Source of the DNA: Microvirga sesbaniae
GTDB taxonomy: Bacteria; Pseudomonadota; Alphaproteobacteria; Rhizobiales; Beijerinckiaceae
Direction: 5' to 3'
DNA: 33,556 nucleotides
Assembly: GCF_025460805.1 (NCBI RefSeq)
Contig: NZ_JAMXFJ010000044.1
Coordinates: 1-33,556, forward strand
Under the pieces are notes generated by a model, which was not told the origin of the DNA, made no database searches, and was given only the letters and a program-made list of their open reading frames with translations. Below are positions 1 through 7,974 of the stretch, piece by piece (the first letter of the stretch is position 1; each line of letters begins with the position of its first letter). The position numbers and the translations under genes were made by a program.

Positions 1-296
1 CCGGCCGCCAGGTTGCGCCGGTAGAAGGCGTTGGAATCCTCCGCCGTGGAGAAGCCGGCGTACTGGCGCACGGTCCAGGGCTGGTTCACGTACATGGTCG
101 GGTAGGGGCCGCGCAGGAACGGCGCGATGCCCGGCCAGGTGTCGAGGGCGTCGAGACCCGCACGGTCCTCGGGGCCGAATGATCCCTTGACCGGGATGCC
201 CTCCGGCGTCAGCCAGGGCTCGCCGCCGGGCTGGGGGGAGGGCGCCAGGGGAGCGGCCGCGAAGGCGACGCTCGAAAAGTCCGGGATGCTGGTCAT
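1..296 (-). CDS. scpA: Methylmalonyl-CoA mutase large (catalytic) subunit, N-terminal part
   Basis: Only the first ~98 codons are inside the window; the gene continues past base 1. The enzyme interconverts methylmalonyl-CoA and succinyl-CoA using adenosylcobalamin, in cytosolic propionate and ethylmalonyl-CoA metabolism. Seen: the translated N-terminus carries the segment PFLRGPYPTMYVNQPWTVRQ followed by YAGFSTAEDSN, which is the highly conserved start of the TIM-barrel substrate-binding domain of the large subunit. The ATG at 296 is chosen because the frame upstream has no other ATG, GTG or TTG before an in-frame TAA at about 338. The small subunit lies upstream on the same strand, but another gene sits between them. 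Family identity is firm; the symbol (scpA, mutB or mcmA) is a naming choice. Confidence 0.9.
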   Translation of the reverse strand, partial: MTSIPDFSSVAFAAAPLAPSPQPGGEPWLTPEGIPVKGSFGPEDRAGLDALDTWPGIAPFLRGPYPTMYVNQPWTVRQYAGFSTAEDSNAFYRRNLAA

Positions 297-410
297 GGCC
301 TTGAAGCGGATGCCCTTGACGGATGAAACACGGTGATAGGCGTCATTTTAGGGCATCCGGCACCGGGATGCTATCGGCGCATGGTCGGAGACGGGGCAGG
401 CCGGGGAATG

Positions 411-785
411 TCACCCCCGCTTCTCCGCGTTCCAAAAGCCCGAGCAGACCCGTCCGCCCGAGGTCGACCACGTGCCGCGGCCGGTATGGCCCGACAGGCG
501 CCCGGAGACGTCGGCGCGATCCTGGCCGCGCGAGATGCTGGCCGAGACCGAGCCGTTCGGCTGGACCTGGCCGTTGACGTTGAAATTCTCCGGTCCGCCG
601 TAGCGGGCGCGTCCGTTCTGGACGATCACCGCATAGCGGTAGGCCCGGTCGCAGGCGCCTTTTTCCGTCACGACCTCCACGCTCCAGTTTCCGTCGAACC
701 GGCTGGCCTGCGCGCGGGCCGGAGGAGCGAGGGCGAGGGCAGCGGCAGTCAGGGCCGCCGCGCCGAGACAGGACATCACACGCAT
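411..785 (-). CDS. Small secreted protein of unknown function
   Basis: A 124-residue protein with a clear Sec signal peptide: MRVMS, a hydrophobic Ala/Leu core, then cleavage near ARA/QA at about residue 25. The mature part is about 100 residues, rich in Gly, Ser and Arg, with one Cys in GACDRAYRY and one in GRVCSGFW that could form a disulfide in the periplasm. The start at 785 is preceded by GGAG with a 6-base spacer. A longer reading of the frame, up to 899, runs into a dispersed hairpin repeat and is not credible as coding. It lies between the two mutase subunit genes on the same strand. I do not recognise a domain; a link to the mutase is not implied by anything in the protein. Confidence 0.7.
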   Translation of the reverse strand: MRVMSCLGAAALTAAALALAPPARAQASRFDGNWSVEVVTEKGACDRAYRYAVIVQNGRARYGGPENFNVNGQVQPNGSVSASISRGQDRADVSGRLSGHTGRGTWSTSGGRVCSGFWNAEKRG

Positions 786-847
786 GGGACGCTCCGCAGC
801 AACAGGGATCGGGCTGAACCAACGTGAGGCTTTTCGGCGGGTTCCTA

Positions 848-959
848 GAGCATCGGACGGGAAAAGTGGACCCACTTTTGGGATCGATCCGATGCTCAAT
901 TTCCTGAGCGGCGCATCGTTCGGTGCGGAAAACCGAGTCCACTTTTCCGCACGATGCGC
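848..959 (+). repeat. Dispersed double hairpin repeat (family B, full copy)
   Basis: Two adjacent palindromes. The first has outer arms GAGCATCGGA (848-857) and TCCGATGCTC (888-897) with an inner inverted pair AAAAGTGG/CCACTTTT. The second has outer arms GCGCATCGT (911-919) and ACGATGCGC (951-959) with inner GTGCGGAAAA/TTTTCCGCAC. It fills the gap between mutA and the small secreted-protein gene. Similar copies occur at 15655-15755 and 21003-21105. Confidence 0.8.
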
Positions 960-970
960 GAATGGGCGCT

Positions 971-2953
971 TCAGCTTTGCGTGACGCCCGGAGCGGCCTC
1001 GTCGAGAGCCTGGCTCAGAATCGCGAGGGCATCGCAGCCGGCGAACACGAAGGTGCCGATTCCGGCGCCGGTCCAGGCCTCCTCGTGCTCGCCGGGCCGC
1101 CCGGCCAGGGCCACGAGGGTCGATCCCGCGGCGCGCAGGGTTTCGGCCGCCGCGGCGGCATGCTGCTCGTAGATCTCGTCGGTCGAGCAGAGGCAGGACA
1201 GCCTGGCTCCACTGTTTCCAAAAGCCTGCCGGAGCTTCTCGTTGTCGGAAAACCCGTCGTTCGTGACGGCTTCGATGCCGCCGGCCTCGAAGAAGTTCTT
1301 CGCGAAGGTCGCCCGGGCCGTGAAGGCCGCGATCGGCCCGAGATTGGCCAGGAACACCTTCGGGCGCTCCCCGGTCCTGGCCCGGTGGGCATCCGCGCGG
1401 TCGCGCAGGCGCTCGAACGGCTCGGCCGTGCGGACCGACGGCAGGGGCGCGATGGCGACCGGCGCCGGGCCGGCCGCGGTGCCCGCGAGTTCGGGCAGGG
1501 TTGCGCCCTGTCCGGCCATCCGGACGAGGGAAGCGAAATCCGTCTCGGTCGAGGCGGGGGGCGAGGGCGACGCCGCGGGGGGCGGGCTCGCGTCGGCGGC
1601 GGACGCCGGCAGCAGCACGGCCACATCCGCCTCATGGATGTTCGGGAACTCGCTCGTGCCGGTGATCGGCTCCCGGCGGGTGGCGACGGCCTTTTCCCGC
1701 CGGGCGCGCACGGCCGCGATGCGGGCCTGGAGCCCGCCCGCCTTGAGGCTCTCCAGGATGCCGCCCTCGCGCTCGATCTCCTGGAACAACCCCCAGGCCT
1801 TCTCGCACAGGGCGTCCGTGAGCGCCTCGAAGCCGCCGGCGCCGGCCGCCGGGTCGGCCACGCGGGCCAGGTTCGACTCGTCGAGCAGGATCAGCTGGGT
1901 GTTGCGGGCGATCCGGCGCGCGAAGGCGTCGGGCAGGCCGAGCGCCGCCGTGAAGGGCAGCACCGTGACCGTATCGGCCCCGCCGATCCCGGCCGAGAAC
2001 GCCGCGATCGTGGCGCGCAGCACGTTCACCCACGGGTCGCGCCGGGTGGTCATGCGCCAGGCGGTCTCCGCATGCAGGCGGATCGGCCTCGGCTCGAGGC
2101 CGCAGGCCTGCTCGATCCGCGCCCAGAGGCGCCGCAGCGCCCGCAGCTTCGCCACGGTGAGGAACTCGTCCGCATCCGCCACGAGGAGGAAGGAGAGCGC
2201 CCGGCGGGCCGCATCGAGCGGATGGCCCTGCGCTTCGAGCGCCCGCAGGGTGGCGATGCCCGCCGCCAGGACGGCCGCGAGCTCCTGCGCCTCGCCGGCG
2301 CCGGCCTCGTGGTAGACGCGCCCGTCGGCCAGGAAGGCGCGGCCGGCGAAGCCCTGGGCGGTCAGGCGCGCGAGGGTGTCGCCCATGCGCCGGGCCATGA
2401 CGTCCCAGGAGGCGGACATCCGCCCCTGGGCGGCCATGGCTCCGACCGGGTCGAGGCCCAGATCGAGGGACAGGTCCGAGAGCCTGTGCCCGCGCCGTTC
2501 GGCCAGGGCGAGGACCAGCGCCGCCATCGGGCGGCCGTGTCCGCCCGCGTCGACGCGCAGGTGCACGAGGTCGAGCATCACGCCCGACAGGGCCCGGTCG
2601 AGGTCGTCGAGGCTTTCGACCCGCAGGCCGAACCCGCGGGCGGAACGGGCTCCGCTCGCCACGAGCGTCAGCGCATCCGCGCCGCCTTCGAGGTCGAGGA
2701 GAGCGAGCTCCCGCGCGGTCGCCGGATCGGGATGGTCGACCCGCTGCGACACGCGCCAGCGGCCGGCCTGCTCGCGCGCGACCGGCGCGGATTCCTCCGC
2801 CTTCGGGTAGAGCGGCTGGATGGCGATGCCGTCATGGGTGCGGGAGACGAGCTTCTTGTCGAAGTCGGCACCCTTCAGCACGCCCTCGACCAGCCTGAGC
2901 CATTGCTCGCGGGTGGCTTGCGGGAAGTCGGCGGCGAAGGTGAGGTCGTCCAT
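971..2953 (-). CDS. mutA: Methylmalonyl-CoA mutase small (beta) subunit
   Basis: A 660-residue non-catalytic partner of the heterodimeric adenosylcobalamin-dependent mutase. Seen: the N-terminus FPQATREQWLRLVEGVLKG followed by HDGIAIQPLYP is typical of the small subunit. A TIM-barrel-like part extends to about residue 420, then a Pro/Ala-rich linker (about 465-490), then a C-terminal cobalamin-domain-like fold (about 530-660). Known for the family: the small subunit does not bind B12. Consistent with this, the position of the cobalamin DxHxxG motif reads TNDGFSDN here, lacking the His. Length matches the family. The large-subunit gene follows downstream on the same strand, but only after a 675-base gap that holds a repeat and another gene. 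Confidence 0.93.
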   Translation of the reverse strand: MDDLTFAADFPQATREQWLRLVEGVLKGADFDKKLVSRTHDGIAIQPLYPKAEESAPVAREQAGRWRVSQRVDHPDPATARELALLDLEGGADALTLVASGARSARGFGLRVESLDDLDRALSGVMLDLVHLRVDAGGHGRPMAALVLALAERRGHRLSDLSLDLGLDPVGAMAAQGRMSASWDVMARRMGDTLARLTAQGFAGRAFLADGRVYHEAGAGEAQELAAVLAAGIATLRALEAQGHPLDAARRALSFLLVADADEFLTVAKLRALRRLWARIEQACGLEPRPIRLHAETAWRMTTRRDPWVNVLRATIAAFSAGIGGADTVTVLPFTAALGLPDAFARRIARNTQLILLDESNLARVADPAAGAGGFEALTDALCEKAWGLFQEIEREGGILESLKAGGLQARIAAVRARREKAVATRREPITGTSEFPNIHEADVAVLLPASAADASPPPAASPSPPASTETDFASLVRMAGQGATLPELAGTAAGPAPVAIAPLPSVRTAEPFERLRDRADAHRARTGERPKVFLANLGPIAAFTARATFAKNFFEAGGIEAVTNDGFSDNEKLRQAFGNSGARLSCLCSTDEIYEQHAAAAAETLRAAGSTLVALAGRPGEHEEAWTGAGIGTFVFAGCDALAILSQALDEAAPGVTQS

Positions 2954-3149
2954 GAGCGTTCTCGTCCGGCAGCGGCGGAAATGTCGCGGGACGATACCGG
3001 GTCGGGCGGGCGCTGGGAATGCGCAAAAGGACGGGATTGCGGCAGGCCGTCAGCCTGGCCGGCTCCATCAGGGCGAGGCGCTTTTCGTCTGCCCTCCGGG
3101 AGAGAGCCCGAATCAGGGATGTCCTGCCTTGGACATGCGCCAACACCTC

Positions 3150-3350
3150 CCGGCCATTCCGATTGTTTGAAGCGCGGTGCTTCACCGGATCGGGATCACC
3201 GGGACAAGCCCGGTGATGACAGTGGGAGGGTGATCGTTCGGTTCGCGCTCCACCCTCCCCACGTCATGGCCGGCCTTGTGCCGGCCATCCCGATCGGAAG
3301 GGCGCTCTGTTTCTCAGAGTGGGATCACCGGCACAGGGCCGGCGTTGACG
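3150..3350 (+). repeat. Two tandem M-V hairpin units (family A)
   Basis: The 407-base gap between mutA and the DUF2267-like gene (2954-3360) holds no credible gene. It contains one left-truncated unit (about 3150-3220, V hairpin with stem ATCACCGG intact) and one complete unit (3260-3350, M hairpin with stem ATGGCCGG followed by a degenerate V hairpin). Both are oriented M then V on the plus strand. The rest of the gap, 2954-3149, shows nothing I can identify. Confidence 0.8.
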
Positions 3351-3360
3351 GGGTCGAGGT

Positions 3361-3735
3361 TTACACGAACTGCGACAGGCCCGGGATCGAGCCCACGATG
3401 GGGCCCATCACGTCCTCGCCGGCCTTCTCGCGGCCATAGGCGAAGAGTTCCTTGCCGAGGGGCTGCATCTGGCCCATGGACACGCCGGCGCCCATGAGCT
3501 GTCCGCCCAGCGCCATCACGCCGCCGCCCATGGAGCCCACCATGCCCATGAGGCCGCCGCCGCTTTTCGTCTCGTCGATGGCCTCCTGGGCGCCCGGCAG
3601 GGCGGCGATCAGCTGGTTGACCTCGGCCTGCGGCCCTTCCTTCTGAAGGTAGCCCAGGATGATGCCGATGGCCTTCCGGGCGGTCGCCTGGTCGAGGCCG
3701 GTCTTCTGCGTCACGCGGGCGATGAGTTCGTCCAT
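3361..3735 (-). CDS. DUF2267-like small protein
   Basis: A 124-residue protein. The N-terminal ~55 residues form a helical segment beginning MDELIARVTQKTGLD and containing ATARKAIGIILGYLQKEGP, a pattern of the DUF2267 (or the related DUF2780/DUF937-type) families. A Gly/Met-rich central stretch (about 58-90) follows, then a short C-terminal helix. No signal peptide. The start is well supported by AGGAG 7 bases before the ATG. It is divergent from the HerA-like ATPase gene with a 124-base shared promoter region that holds a palindrome. The function is not known; the exact Pfam family is my recollection and less certain than the gene itself. Confidence 0.7.
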   Translation of the reverse strand: MDELIARVTQKTGLDQATARKAIGIILGYLQKEGPQAEVNQLIAALPGAQEAIDETKSGGGLMGMVGSMGGGVMALGGQLMGAGVSMGQMQPLGKELFAYGREKAGEDVMGPIVGSIPGLSQFV

Positions 3736-3765
3736 TAAGATTCTCCTGAGACTGGAACCGGGTCG

Positions 3766-3780
3766 TTAGTTCACAACTAA
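3766..3780 (+). promoter_or_regulatory. Candidate operator palindrome between divergent genes
   Basis: TTAGTT and AACTAA form a perfect 6-base inverted repeat around CAC, in the AT-rich gap between the divergent DUF2267-like and HerA-like genes. The position, 31 bases upstream of one start and 80 upstream of the other, suits a regulator acting on one or both genes. No regulator is assigned. Confidence 0.4.
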
Positions 3781-3859
3781 ACCATTAAATCAAGAAACCC
3801 GACAGTGGAAACTCGCCACGGTCAATCTAAGATCCTTGGGAGGATACGGGAGAGACTCG

Positions 3860-5398
3860 ATGCTGGAAGACGGGAAGATCTTCATCGGCAAAAGCACCAA
3901 GCCGGAATATCTGGAGCTGCCGCTTGCCAACCGCCACGGCCTGGTGACGGGAGCGACCGGCACGGGCAAGACCGTCTCGCTCCAGGTCCTGGCGGAAGGG
4001 TTTTCCAATGCGGGCGTCCCGGTCTTCGCGGCGGACATCAAGGGCGATCTCTCGGGCATGGCCGCTCCCGGCACCGGCAAGGAGCCCCTGGTCAAGCGGG
4101 CCCGGGAGATCGGCATCGACTACGTGCCCGACAGGTTTCCGGTCGTGTTCTGGGACCTGTTCGGCGAGCAGGGGCACCGGGTGCGGGCGACGATCTCCGA
4201 GATGGGGCCGCTGCTGCTCTCGCGCCTTCTCGACCTCAACGACACCCAGGAGGGCGTGCTCAACATCGCGTTCCGCATCGCCGACGAGCAGGGCTTGCTG
4301 CTGCTCGACCTGAAGGATCTGCGCGCGCTGCTCCAGCTCATCTCCGACAATGCCGGCGAGCTCACCACCACCTACGGCAACGTGTCGAAGGCCACCATCG
4401 GGACGATCCAGCGCCAGCTCCTCGTGCTCGAGAACCAGCAGGGCGACGAGTTCCTCGGCGAGCCCGCCCTCGACATCAAGGACCTGATGCGCAAGGACCG
4501 CGACGGGCGCGGGGTCGTCAACATCCTGGCGGCCGACAAGCTCATGAGCAATCCGCGCCTCTACGCCACCTTCCTCCTGTGGCTGATGTCCGAACTGTTC
4601 GAGGAGCTGCCGGAAGTGGGCGATCTCGACCAGCCCAAGCTCGTGTTCTTCTTCGACGAGGCGCATCTTCTCTTCAACGACGCCCCCAAGGCCCTCGTCG
4701 ACACCGTCGAGCGCGTCGTGCGGCTGATCCGGTCCAAGGGCGTGGGCGTCTATTTCATCACGCAGAACCCGGTCGACGTGCCCGAGAGCGTTCTGGCGCA
4801 GCTCGGCAACCGGGTGCAGCACGCGCTGCGCGCCTACACCCCGCGCGAGCAGAAGGCCGTGCGGGTCGCCGCCCAGACCTTCCGCCAGAACCCCGCCTTC
4901 GACACCGAGAAGGCCATCACGGAGCTCGGCGTCGGCGAAGCCCTGGTCTCGACCCTGGAGGGCAAGGGCTCGCCCTCCATGGTCGAGCGCACCCTGATCG
5001 CCCCGCCCATGGCGCAGGTCGGGCCGATCGAGCTGTCCGAGCGCCAGCAGATCGTGGCCGCGAGCCCCCTGCGGGGCAAGTACGACCAGCCGGTCGATCC
5101 GGAATCGGCCTACGAGATGCTGGCCAAGCGCGCCGAGCAGGCGGCCGCCGAAGCCAAGGCGGCCGAGGGCGGCGGCGGGATCCTCGACATGCTCGGCGGC
5201 CTGTTCGGGACGACCGGCCAGCGCAAGGGCTCGATGACCGTGACGCAGCGCGTGACCCGCGAGGTGACGCGCACCATCGTCAACCAGACCGTGGGCAATC
5301 TCGCGGCCGAGATCGGCAAGTCCATCGGCGGCCGCCAGGGCAGCTCCATCGGCCGCGCCATCGTGCGCGGCACCCTGGGCGGTCTGCTGCGGCGGTAA
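3860..5398 (+). CDS. HerA/FtsK-like ATPase, DUF853 family
   Basis: A 512-residue P-loop ATPase. Seen: Walker A GATGTGKT at residues 31-38 and a Walker B-like FFFDEAH near 263-269, plus a late YFITQNPVDVPESVLAQLGN segment typical of the HerA-like clade (sensor region, with arginine-rich motif after it). Residues 420-450 are Ala/Glu-rich. The C-terminus is basic and resembles other DUF853 proteins. Known: DUF853 proteins are often named helicase HerA-like or YjgR, with no settled role. The ATG at 3860 (MLEDGKIF) is preferred over 3836 because GGGAGA lies about 7 bases upstream of it and the 8 extra residues look like leader sequence. An acetyltransferase gene starts 24 bases downstream, so the two are probably cotranscribed. 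Confidence 0.88.
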   Translation: MLEDGKIFIGKSTKPEYLELPLANRHGLVTGATGTGKTVSLQVLAEGFSNAGVPVFAADIKGDLSGMAAPGTGKEPLVKRAREIGIDYVPDRFPVVFWDLFGEQGHRVRATISEMGPLLLSRLLDLNDTQEGVLNIAFRIADEQGLLLLDLKDLRALLQLISDNAGELTTTYGNVSKATIGTIQRQLLVLENQQGDEFLGEPALDIKDLMRKDRDGRGVVNILAADKLMSNPRLYATFLLWLMSELFEELPEVGDLDQPKLVFFFDEAHLLFNDAPKALVDTVERVVRLIRSKGVGVYFITQNPVDVPESVLAQLGNRVQHALRAYTPREQKAVRVAAQTFRQNPAFDTEKAITELGVGEALVSTLEGKGSPSMVERTLIAPPMAQVGPIELSERQQIVAASPLRGKYDQPVDPESAYEMLAKRAEQAAAEAKAAEGGGGILDMLGGLFGTTGQRKGSMTVTQRVTREVTRTIVNQTVGNLAAEIGKSIGGRQGSSIGRAIVRGTLGGLLRR

Positions 5399-5422
5399 GG
5401 ATCGGCTCGTGTCGCGGCCAGC

Positions 5423-5881
5423 ATGATGACGCCCACCATCCGCCTCGCGGCGCCCGAGGACCTTGCCGCCGTGGAGGCGATCGTCCAGGCCGCCTATGCG
5501 GGGTATGTCCCGCTCATCGGGCAAAAGCCCGGCCCGATGAGCGACGATTATGCCGCCCTCATCGGGACGCGGTCGGTGCATGTCCTCGTCGACGAGGGCG
5601 CAATCCTCGGCGTGCTCGTTCTGGTTCCGGAACCGGACACCATGCTTCTCGACAATGTGGCGGTCCGTCCGGACGCGCAGGGGCGCGGGTATGGGCGCAT
5701 GCTGATCGTCTTCGCGGAGAGGCTCGCCGCCGAACGGGGATCGAGAGCCGTTCGGCTCTATACGAACGAGGCGATGAGCGGGAACATCCGTCTCTACGAG
5801 CGCCTGGGCTTCGTCGAGACCCACCGGGCCGAGGAGAAGGGTTTTCGGCGCGTCTACATGACGAAGCCGCTCGTTGCGTGA
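5423..5881 (+). CDS. GNAT-family N-acetyltransferase
   Basis: A 152-residue single-domain protein with the GNAT fold. The acetyl-CoA pyrophosphate-binding motif reads RPDAQGRGYGRML (about residues 81-93), and motif B includes NIRLYERLGFVETH near 120-133. The N-terminal motif IRLAAPEDLAAVEAIV is also typical. The acceptor substrate cannot be predicted. It follows the HerA-like ATPase gene by 24 bases and likely shares its message. A second ATG one codon in is an equally possible start. Confidence 0.85.
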   Translation: MMTPTIRLAAPEDLAAVEAIVQAAYAGYVPLIGQKPGPMSDDYAALIGTRSVHVLVDEGAILGVLVLVPEPDTMLLDNVAVRPDAQGRGYGRMLIVFAERLAAERGSRAVRLYTNEAMSGNIRLYERLGFVETHRAEEKGFRRVYMTKPLVA

Positions 5882-5988
5882 TCCCGGCCTGATTCAGGCC
5901 TGATTCCTGCCGGCAGCCCGTGCTTGCGATCACCCGGGCGATGGGAGTACCTCTTGGGACGACCCCGTCACCAAGGCAGATGTTTTCC

Positions 5989-7371
5989 ATGTCCCAGCTC
6001 GACCAAGTTCTGCAGCGGATCGATTCCGATCTCGACGCGTCGCTCGACCGCCTGTTCCAGTGGCTGAAAGTGCCGTCCATCTCCACCGATCCGGCCTACA
6101 AGGATGAGTGCCGCAAAGCCGGCCAGTGGCTCGTCGACGAGCTGAAGGGCCTCGGCGTCGAGGCCTCCCTGCGCGAGACCGGCGGCCATCCGGTGGTGCT
6201 CGGCCATGCGGGCGGGCAGGGGAAGCTGCACGTGCTCTTCTACGGCCATTACGACGTGCAGCCGGTCGATCCCCTGGACCTCTGGGAGAGGCCGCCCTTC
6301 GAGCCGCGCATGATCACGATTCCCGACGGCCGCAAGGCCATCAGCGCCCGCGGCTCGGCCGACGACAAGGGCCAGGTGATGACCTTCGTCGAAGCGTGCC
6401 GGGCCTGGAAGGCGGTCACCGGCTCGCTGCCGATCACCATCACGTTCCTCGTCGAAGGCGCGGAGGAGGACGGCTCCAAGTTTCTGCCCGAGTTCATCGT
6501 GGCCAACAAGGACGAGCTGAAGGCCGACGTGGCGCTGGTCTGCGACACGGGCATGTGGGACCAGGATACGCCCGCCATCACGTCGTCCCTGCGCGGCATG
6601 GTCTATGAGGAAGTGATCGTGCGCTGCGCCGACCGCGACCTGCATTCCGGCGCCTTCGGCGGCGCGGCCCGCAACCCGATTCACGTGCTGTCGAAGATCA
6701 TCGCGGCCATTCACGACGACAACGGCCGCATCACGATTCCGGATTTCTACGAGGGCGTGCCGGAAACGCCCACGCAGGTTCTCGAGCAGTGGAAGGGTCT
6801 CAACCTCACCGAGGAGGAGTTCCTCGGCCAGGTCGGCCTGAAGCATTCCGCCGGCGAGACGGGGCGCATGCTCATCGAGCAGATCCAGTCGCGCCCGACC
6901 TGCGACGTGAACGGCATCATCGGCGGCTATACGGGCGAGGGCACCAAGACGGTGATCGCGTCGGAGGCCCGCTGCAAGGTCTCCTTCCGCCTGGTGGGCG
7001 ACCAGGACCCGGCCAGGATCTCGGAGAGCTTCCAGGCCTTCGTGCGCGAGCGCATCCCGGCCGATTGCTCGGTGGAGTTCATCAGGCACAAGGGCTCGCG
7101 CGCGCTCGCCCTGCCGCACGATTTCCCGGCCATCACGGCGGCGAAGTCGGCCCTGCACGACGAATGGCGGAAGGACCCCATCGTCATCGGCATGGGCGGG
7201 TCGATTCCCGTCGGCGGCGACTTCAAGCGCACGCTCGGTCTCGACACCCTGTTCGTCGGCTTCGGCCTCGACGACGACCGCATCCATTCGCCCAACGAGA
7301 AATACGATCTCAAGAGCTTCCACAAAGGCACCCGCTCCTGGGCGCGGATCCTGGCGGCCCTGGCGAAATAG
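5989..7371 (+). CDS. M20-family dipeptidase/metallopeptidase
   Basis: A 460-residue zinc peptidase of the M20 family (carnosinase/CPG2-like group), cytosolic by absence of a signal peptide. Seen: metal motif YGHYDVQP with H87 and D89, bridging Asp in SADDKGQ near 125, catalytic Glu pair in EGAEEDGS (E159/E160), CDTG near 184, and the last ligand His in IHSPNEKYDL near the C-terminus. The dimerisation (lid) domain spans about 200-360. Start choice: MSQLDQVL at 5989 matches the family's usual beginning; ATG 5980 is an alternative, with AAGG close before it. Upstream extension to 5920 is unlikely. The natural peptide substrate is unknown. Confidence 0.88.
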   Translation: MSQLDQVLQRIDSDLDASLDRLFQWLKVPSISTDPAYKDECRKAGQWLVDELKGLGVEASLRETGGHPVVLGHAGGQGKLHVLFYGHYDVQPVDPLDLWERPPFEPRMITIPDGRKAISARGSADDKGQVMTFVEACRAWKAVTGSLPITITFLVEGAEEDGSKFLPEFIVANKDELKADVALVCDTGMWDQDTPAITSSLRGMVYEEVIVRCADRDLHSGAFGGAARNPIHVLSKIIAAIHDDNGRITIPDFYEGVPETPTQVLEQWKGLNLTEEEFLGQVGLKHSAGETGRMLIEQIQSRPTCDVNGIIGGYTGEGTKTVIASEARCKVSFRLVGDQDPARISESFQAFVRERIPADCSVEFIRHKGSRALALPHDFPAITAAKSALHDEWRKDPIVIGMGGSIPVGGDFKRTLGLDTLFVGFGLDDDRIHSPNEKYDLKSFHKGTRSWARILAALAK

Positions 7372-7385
7372 GACAGCGCGCCGCT

Positions 7386-7748
7386 ATGGCGGGACTGCGG
7401 CGATTCATTGAGAGAGCGCGGCATCTCCGTCGTGAGCAAACCAATGCCGAAAGCTCGCTTTGGCAGGCCTTGAGGAACCGGAAGCTGGCGCGATGGAAAT
7501 TCCGACGTCAGCATCCGATCGACCGGTTCATCGTCGATTTCGTGTGCCTGGATGCGAAACTGGTCGTCGAAGTGGACGGCGCCACGCATTCGACGGACAG
7601 GGAAGTCCGGCACGACCAGGATAGAACGCGTCACCTCGAAGCCTGCGGCTTCCATGTCATCCGCTTCTCGAATGCGGAAATCCATGAAAACCTTGACGGC
7701 GTCATCGAGACGATCCTGTCCGAGCTCGAGCAGCGGGTTCATCTCTGA
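7386..7748 (+). CDS. DUF559-domain protein (Vsr-like endonuclease fold)
   Basis: A 120-residue protein covering one DUF559 domain. Seen: N-terminal ARHLRREQTNAESSLWQALR, then KFRRQHPIDRFIVDFVC, then KLVVEVDGATHS and a late GFHVIRFSNAEI. Asp in IVDF and Glu/Asp in VEVDG fit a PD-(D/E)xK-type catalytic centre related to very-short-patch-repair endonucleases. Members are widespread and often found as stand-alone genes near repeats; the biological role is not established. The gene starts 14 bases after the M20 peptidase stop. The frame is open far upstream, but that part overlaps the peptidase and is a shadow. A family C hairpin repeat follows directly downstream. Confidence 0.85.
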   Translation: MAGLRRFIERARHLRREQTNAESSLWQALRNRKLARWKFRRQHPIDRFIVDFVCLDAKLVVEVDGATHSTDREVRHDQDRTRHLEACGFHVIRFSNAEIHENLDGVIETILSELEQRVHL

Positions 7749-7771
7749 GCCTGATGATCCGGAGCGCGACT

Positions 7772-7891
7772 CCACCTCTCCCTGTGGGAGAGGTCGGACC
7801 TTCAGGTCCGGGTGAGGGGTTACGCCCTCTTCGGATCGACCTGTGGCCCCTCACCCTCGCTTCGCTCGACCTCTCCCCACCGGGGAGAGGT
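7772..7891 (+). repeat. Compound hairpin repeat (family C)
   Basis: Several nested inverted repeats: CCTCTCCC/GGGAGAGG (7775-7793), GGACCT/AGGTCC (7796-7809), outer GTGAGGGG (7812-7819) with CCCCTCAC (7847-7854), and CCTCTCCCC/GGGGAGAGG (7870-7890). This type of CCTCTCCC repeat is common between genes in proteobacterial genomes. It lies between the tail-to-tail DUF559 and HAD genes and may act as a bidirectional terminator. A degenerate family B fragment starts at about 7914 (GAGCATCG). Confidence 0.75.
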
Positions 7892-7974
7892 AAAGGAGGC
7901 GGCGCCGGTTAGAGCATCGTTAAGCGCGGACCCGAAGGGTCAGGAGCGTGGCCCGCTTTCGTCCGCACGTTGCG

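Noticed and set aside
923..3439. 838-codon open frame on the plus strand opposite mutA
   Set aside because: It is antisense to a fully recognisable mutase subunit; its composition (Arg/Gly/Ala-rich without motifs) is what high-GC third positions produce on the reverse strand.
3805..5892. 695- and 665-codon open frames overlapping the HerA-like ATPase gene
   Set aside because: Shadow frames of a gene with intact Walker motifs; no domain or start signal of their own.
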